Assembly (NCBI GenBank): GCA_014843695.1
Contig: CM026390.1
Coordinates: 8,477,481 to 8,541,480 of the forward strand
Direction: 5' to 3'
Length of the DNA stretch: 64,000 nucleotides
Source: Archivesica marissinica
Taxonomy: Eukaryota; Mollusca; Bivalvia; Venerida; Vesicomyidae
The notes under the pieces were generated by a model, which ran no database searches, was not told where the DNA came from, and saw nothing but the letters and a program-made list of their open reading frames with translations. The position numbers and the translations under genes are program-made. Position 1 is the first letter of the stretch. Each line of letters starts with the position of its first letter. Below are positions 58,201 to 64,000 of this stretch, in pieces.

Positions 58201-61200
58201 CAAACAAGGTGTGGGTATCATACAAGGTGTGTGTATCATACAAGGTGTGGATATCATACAAACAAGGTGTGGGTATCATACACGCTGTGTATATCATACA
58301 AATAAGGTGTGGGTATCATACACGGTGTGTATATCATACAAAGAAGGTGTGGGTTTCATACACGGTGTGGATATCATACAAACAAGGTGTGGATATCATA
58401 CAAGGTATGGGTATCATACAAGGTGTGGGTATCATACAAGGTATGGGTATCATACAAGGTGTGGATATCATACAAAGAAGGTGTGGGTTTCATACACGGT
58501 GTGGATATCATACAAACAAGGTGTGGGTATCATACAAGGTGTGTGTATCATACAAGGTGTGTATATCATACATACAAGGTGTGGATATCATACACGGTGT
58601 GGATATCATACAAGCAAGGTGTGGGTATCATACACGGTGTGGATATCATACAAGGTGTGTGTATCATACACGGTGTGGGTATCATACAAGGTGTGGGTAT
58701 CATACAAGGTGTGGGTATCATACAAGGTGTGGGTATCATACAAGGTGTGGGTATCATACAAGGTGTGGGTATCATACAAGGTGTGGGTATCATACAAGGT
58801 GTGGGTATCATACAAGGTGTGGGTATCATACAAGGTGTGGTATCATACAGGTGTGGATATCATACAAACAATGTGTTGGTATCATACACGCTGTGTATAT
58901 CATACAAACAGGGTGTGGATATCATACACGGTGTGGATATCATACAAACAAGGTGTGGGTATCATACACGGTGTGGATATCATACAAGGTGTGGGTATCA
59001 TACACGGTGTGGGTATCATACAAGGTGTGGGTATCATACAAGGTGTGGGTATCATACACGGTGTGGGTATCATACAAGGTGTGGGTATCATACAAGGTGT
59101 GGGTATCATACAAGGTGTGGGTATCATACAAGGTGTGGGTATCATACAAGGTGTGTGTATCATACAAGGTGTGGGTATCATACAAGGTGTGGGTATCATA
59201 CAAGTTGTGGGTATCATCCAAGGTGTGGGTATTATACAAGGTGTGGATATCATACACGGTGTGGGTATCATACAAACAAGGTTTGGGTATCATACAAAGT
59301 GTGGGTATTATACAAGGTGTGGATATCATATACGGTGTGGATATCATACAAGGTGTGGGTATGATACAACTTGTGGGTATCATACAAGGTGAGGATATCA
59401 TACAAGGTGTGTGGATATCATACAAGGTGTGGTTATCATATATAACAGGTATGGGTATCATACAACGTGTGGATATCATACAAGGTGTGGGTATCATACA
59501 AGGTGTGGGTATCATACAAGGTGTGGGTATCATACAAGATGTGGGTATCATACAAACAAGGTTTGGGTATCATACAAGGTGTGGATATCATACAAAAAAG
59601 GTGTGGGTATCCTACAAACAAGGTTTGTGTATCATACAAGGTGTGGGTATCATACACGGTGTGGGTATCATAAAATGTGTGGGTATCATACAGGGTGTGG
59701 GCATCATACAAGGTGTGGGTATCATACATACAAGGTTTGGGTATCATACAACGTGTGGGTATCATACAAGGTGTAGATATCATACAAACAAGGTTTGGGT
59801 ATCATACAAGGTGTGGGTATCATACAAGGTGTGGGTATCATACAAGGTGTGAGTATCATACACGGTGTGGGTATCATACAAGGTGTGGGTATCATACAAG
59901 GTGTGGGTATCATACAAGGTGTGGGTATCATACAAGGTGTGGATATCATACAAACAATGTGTGGGTATCATACACGGTGTGGGTGTCATACAAGGTGTGA
60001 GTATCATACACGGTGTGGGTATCATACAAGGTGTGGGTATCATACAAGGTGTGGGTATCATACAAGGTGTGGGTATCATACACGCTGTGTATATCATACA
60101 AACAGGGTGTGGGTATCATACACGGTGTGGATATCATACAAGAAGGTGTGGGTATCATACACGGTGTGGATATCATACAATGTGTGGGTATCATACACGG
60201 TGTGGGTATCATACAAGGTGTGGGTATCATACAAGGTGTGGGTATCATACAAGGTGTGGATATCATACACGGTGTGGGTATCATACAAGGTGTGGATATC
60301 ATACAAGGTGTGGATATCATACACGGTGTGGGTATCATACAATGTGTGGGTATCATACACGGTGTGGGTATCATACAAGGTGTGGGTATCATACACGGTG
60401 TGGGTATCATACAAGGTGTGGATATCATACACGGTGTGGGTATCATACAATGTGTGGGTATCATACACGGTGTGAGTATCATACAATGTGTGGGTATCAT
60501 ACACGGTGTGGATATCATACAATGTGTGGGTATCATACACGGTGTGGGTATCATACAAGGTGTGGGTATCATACAAGGTGTGGGTATCATACAAGGGTGG
60601 GTATCATACAAGGTGTGGGTATCATACAAGGTGTGGGTATCATACAAGGTGTGGGTATCATACAAGGTGTGGGTATCATACAAGGTGTGGGTATCATACA
60701 ATGTGTGGGTATCATACAAGGTGTGGGTATCATACAAGGTGTGGGTATCATACAAGGTGTGGGTATCATACAAGGTGTGGGTATCATACAAGGTGTGGGT
60801 ATCATACAAGGTGTGGGTATCATACAAGGTGTGGGTATCATACAAGGTGTGGGTATCATACAAGGTGTGGGTATCATACAAGGTGTGGGTATCATACAAG
60901 GTGTGGGTATCATACAAGGTGTGGGTATCATACAAGGTGTGGGTATCATACAAGGTGTGGGTATCATACAAGGTGTGGGTATCATACAAGGTGTGGGTAT
61001 CATACAAGGTGTGGGTATCATACGGTGTGGGTATCATACAAGGTGTGGGTATCATACAAGGTGTGGGTATCATACAAGGTGTGGGTATCATACAAGGTGT
61101 GGATATCATACAAGGTGTGGGTATCATACACAGGTGTGGGTATCATACAAGGTGTGGGTATCATACAAGGTGTGGGTATCATACAAGTGTGGGTATCATA

Positions 61201-64000
61201 CAGGTGTGGGTATCATACAAGGTGTGGGTATCATACAAGGTGTGGGTATCATACAAGGTGTGGGTATCATACAAGGTGTGGGTATCATACAAGGTGTGGG
61301 TATCATACAAGGTGTGGGTATCATACAAGGTGTGGGTATCATACAACGGTGTGGGTATCATACAAGGTGTGGGTATCATACACGGTGTGGGTATCATACA
61401 AGGTGTGGGTATCATACAAGGTGTGGGTATCATACAAGGTGTGGGTATCATACAAGGTGTGGGTATCATACAAGGTGTGGATATCATACAAGGTGTGGAT
61501 ATCATACACGGTGTGGGTATCATACAAGATGTGGGTATCATACAAGGTGTGGGTATCATACAAGGTGTGGGTATCATACAAACAAGGTTTGGGTATCAAA
61601 CAAGGTGTGGGTATCATACAATGTGTGGGTATCATACAAGGTGTGGATATCATACAAGGTGTGGATATCATACAAGGTATGGGTATCATACAAGGTGTGG
61701 GTATCATACAAGGTGTGGGTATCATACAGGGTGTGGGTATCATACAAGGTATGGGTATCATACAGGGTGTGGGTATCATACAAGGTATGGGTATCATACA
61801 GGGCGTGGGTATCATACAAGGTGTGGGTATCATACTGGGTGTGGGAATCATACATGATGTGGGTATCATACAAGATGTGGGAATCATACAAACAAGGTTT
61901 GGGTATCATACAAGGTGTGGATATCATACAAAAAAGGTGTAGGTATCCTACAAACAAGGTTTGTGTATCATACAAGGTGTGGGTATCATACACGGTGTGG
62001 GTATCATAAAATGTGTGGGTATCATACAGGGTGTGGGCATCATACAAGGTGTGGGTATCATACAAGGTGTGGGTATCATACAAGGTTTGGGTATCATACA
62101 AGGTGTGAGTATCATACACGGTGTGGGTATCATACAAGGTGTGGGTATCATACAAGGTGTGGGTATCATACAAGGTGTGGGTATCATACAAGGTGTGAGT
62201 ATCATACACGTTTGGGTATCATACAGGTGTGGGTATCATACAAGGTGTGGATATCATACAAGGTGTGGGTATCATACAAGGTGTGGGTATCATACAAGGT
62301 GTGGGTATCATACAACGGTGTGGGTATCATACAAGGTGTGGGTATCATACAAGGTGTGGGTATCATACAAACAAGGTGTGGGTATCATACACGTGTGATA
62401 TCATACAACAGGGTGTGGTATCATACACGGTGTGGATATCATACAAGCAAGGTGTGGGTATCATACACGGTGTGGATATCATACAAGGTGTGGGTATCAT
62501 ACACGGTGTGGGTATCATACAAGGTGTGGGTATCATACAAGGTGTGGGTATCATACAAGGTGTGGGTATCATACAAGGTGTGGGTATCATACAAGGTGTG
62601 GGTATCATACAAGGTGGTATCATACAAGGTGTGGGTATCATACAGGTGTGGATATCATACAAGGTGTGGGTATCATACAAGGTGTGGTATCATACAAGGT
62701 GTGGGTATCATACAAGGTGTGGGTATCATACAAGGTGTGGGTATCATACAAGGTGTGGGTATCATACAAGGTGTGGGTATCATACAAGGTGTGGATATCA
62801 TACAAGGTGTGGGTATCATACACGGTGTGGGTATCATACAAGGGTGGGTATCATACAAGGTGTGGGTATCATACAGGTGTGGTATCATACAAGGTGTGGG
62901 TATCATACAAGGTGTGGGTATCATACAAGGTGGGGTATCATACAAGGTGTGGGTATCATACAAGGTGTGGGTATCATACAAGGTGTGGGTATCATACAAG
63001 GTGTGGGTATCATACAAGGTGTGGGTATCATACAAGGTGTGGGTATCATACAAGGTGTGGGTATCATACAAGGTGTGGGTATCATACAAGGTGTGGGTAT
63101 CATACAAGGTGTGGGTATCATACAAGGTGTGGGTATCATACAAGGTGTGGGTATCATACAAGGTGTGGGTATCATACAAGGTGTGGATATCATACAAGGT
63201 GTGGATATCATACACGGTGTGGGTATCATACAAGGTGTGGGTATCATACAAGGTGTGGGTATCATACAAGGTGTGGATATCATACAAGGTGTGGATATCA
63301 TACAAGGTATGTGTATCATACAGGGTGTGGGTATCATACAAGGTGTGGGTATCATACCGGGTGTGGGAATCATACATGGTGTGGGTATCATACAAGATGT
63401 GGGATCATACAAGGTTTGGGTATCATACAAGGTGTGGATATCATACAAAAAGTGTGGGTATCCTACAAACAAGGTTTGTGTATCATACAAGGTGTGGGTA
63501 TCATACACGGTGTGGGTATCATAAAATGTGTGGGTATCATACAGGGTGTGGGTATCATACAAGGTGTGGTATCATACAAGGTGTGGTATCATACAAGGTT
63601 TGGGTATCATACAAGGTGTGGGTATCATACACGGTGTGGGTATCATACAAGGTGGGGTATCATACAAGTGTGGGTATCATACAAGGTGTGGGTATCATAC
63701 AAGGTGTGGGTATCATACAAGTGTGGGTATCATACAAGGTGTGGGTATCATACAAGGTGTGGGTATCATACAAGGTGTGGGTATCATACAAGGTGTGGGT
63801 ATCATACAAGGTGTGGGTATCATACAAGGTGTGGATATCATACAAGGTGTGGATATCATACACGGTGTGGGTATCATACAAGATGTGGGTATCATACAAG
63901 GTGTGGGTATCATACAAGGTGTGGGTATCATACAAGGTGTGGGTATCATACAAGGTGTGGGTATCATACAAGGTGTGGGTATCATACAAGGTGTGGGTAT
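55247..64000. repeat. 18-bp satellite array (family B), about 480 units, runs off the window
   Basis: The core unit is GTATCATACAAGGTGTGG. Zones differ. At 55260-55640 most units are 24 bp, with an extra ATTATC. At about 55990-59800 many carry an extra ACAA (22 bp). Later, long runs are pure 18 bp. Substitutions GGATATC, CACGGTG, CAGGGTG, CAATGTG and GGTATGG mark subtypes that recur in blocks. Five of six frames lack stops, so very long periodic frames appear on both strands (over 900 codons). None is supported as a gene. Confidence 0.97.

Noticed and set aside
55236..64000. Very long frames on both strands in the 18-bp array
   Set aside because: Five of six frames of the unit lack stops. 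Simultaneous opposite-strand frames argue for a composition artefact.
1..64000. CRISPR array among the regular repeats
   Set aside because: Repeats are contiguous tandem units without unique spacers of constant length, and the DNA is eukaryotic in character.
1..64000. Telomeric repeat array
   Set aside because: No run of TTAGGG or a similar telomere motif is present. A subtelomeric position remains possible but is not shown.

Overview
This window looks like animal nuclear DNA, most likely from a mollusc (a bivalve or a relative). That assignment is an inference from tRNA-derived SINEs of a style common in molluscs, a LINE reverse transcriptase remnant and a pogo/Tigger-like MITE. No host protein-coding gene, rRNA or functional tRNA gene can be supported. 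Nothing bacterial is present. Two blocks of exactly 1000 N (2166-3165 and 21592-22591) are scaffold gaps. Both lie at edges of tandem arrays.

Almost everything here is minisatellite or satellite DNA. Summing the spans by eye, about 52 kb of the 62 kb of real sequence is tandem repeat. I count roughly 26 mutually unrelated families, with units of 18, 19, 20, 21, 22, 23, 27/37, 30, 31, 33, 34, 36/40, 37, 39, 43, 44, 47, 50, 51, 56 and 69 bp; several lengths are used by two unrelated families. The largest are a 37-bp array (12534-21591), an 18-bp array (55247 to the window end), a 20-bp array (41881-49156), a 44-bp array (32590-36757), a 69-bp array (26775-30690), a 51-bp array (22592-25874) and a 33-bp array (4291-7515). 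Several unrelated arrays abut directly. From 40114 to 51080 five families follow one another with almost no spacer, broken only by one inserted MITE.

Many arrays carry a second level of organisation, with multi-unit blocks recognisable by shared rare variants. Examples are a 1380-bp (20 x 69) period, a 528-bp (12 x 44) period, and a 2325-bp near-identical duplication in the 20-bp array. Units at array edges are more diverged than core units, as expected from homogenisation by unequal exchange.

The non-array DNA includes two SINE families, a 5'-truncated LINE nested inside a SINE, and a 162-bp MITE inserted with a TA duplication into an edge unit of a 22-bp array. A full-length SINE with an 11-bp target duplication sits in what looks like the first, diverged unit of a 44-bp array. 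Several arrays start exactly at SINE ends. The remaining low-copy stretches (each under 1 kb) are AT-rich and hold no gene I recognise.

The long reading frames (up to about 1175 codons) come from stop-free repeat units and are not annotated as genes. The notable thing in the window is this dense stack of many unrelated satellites and its relation to transposable-element ends, not a gene system.
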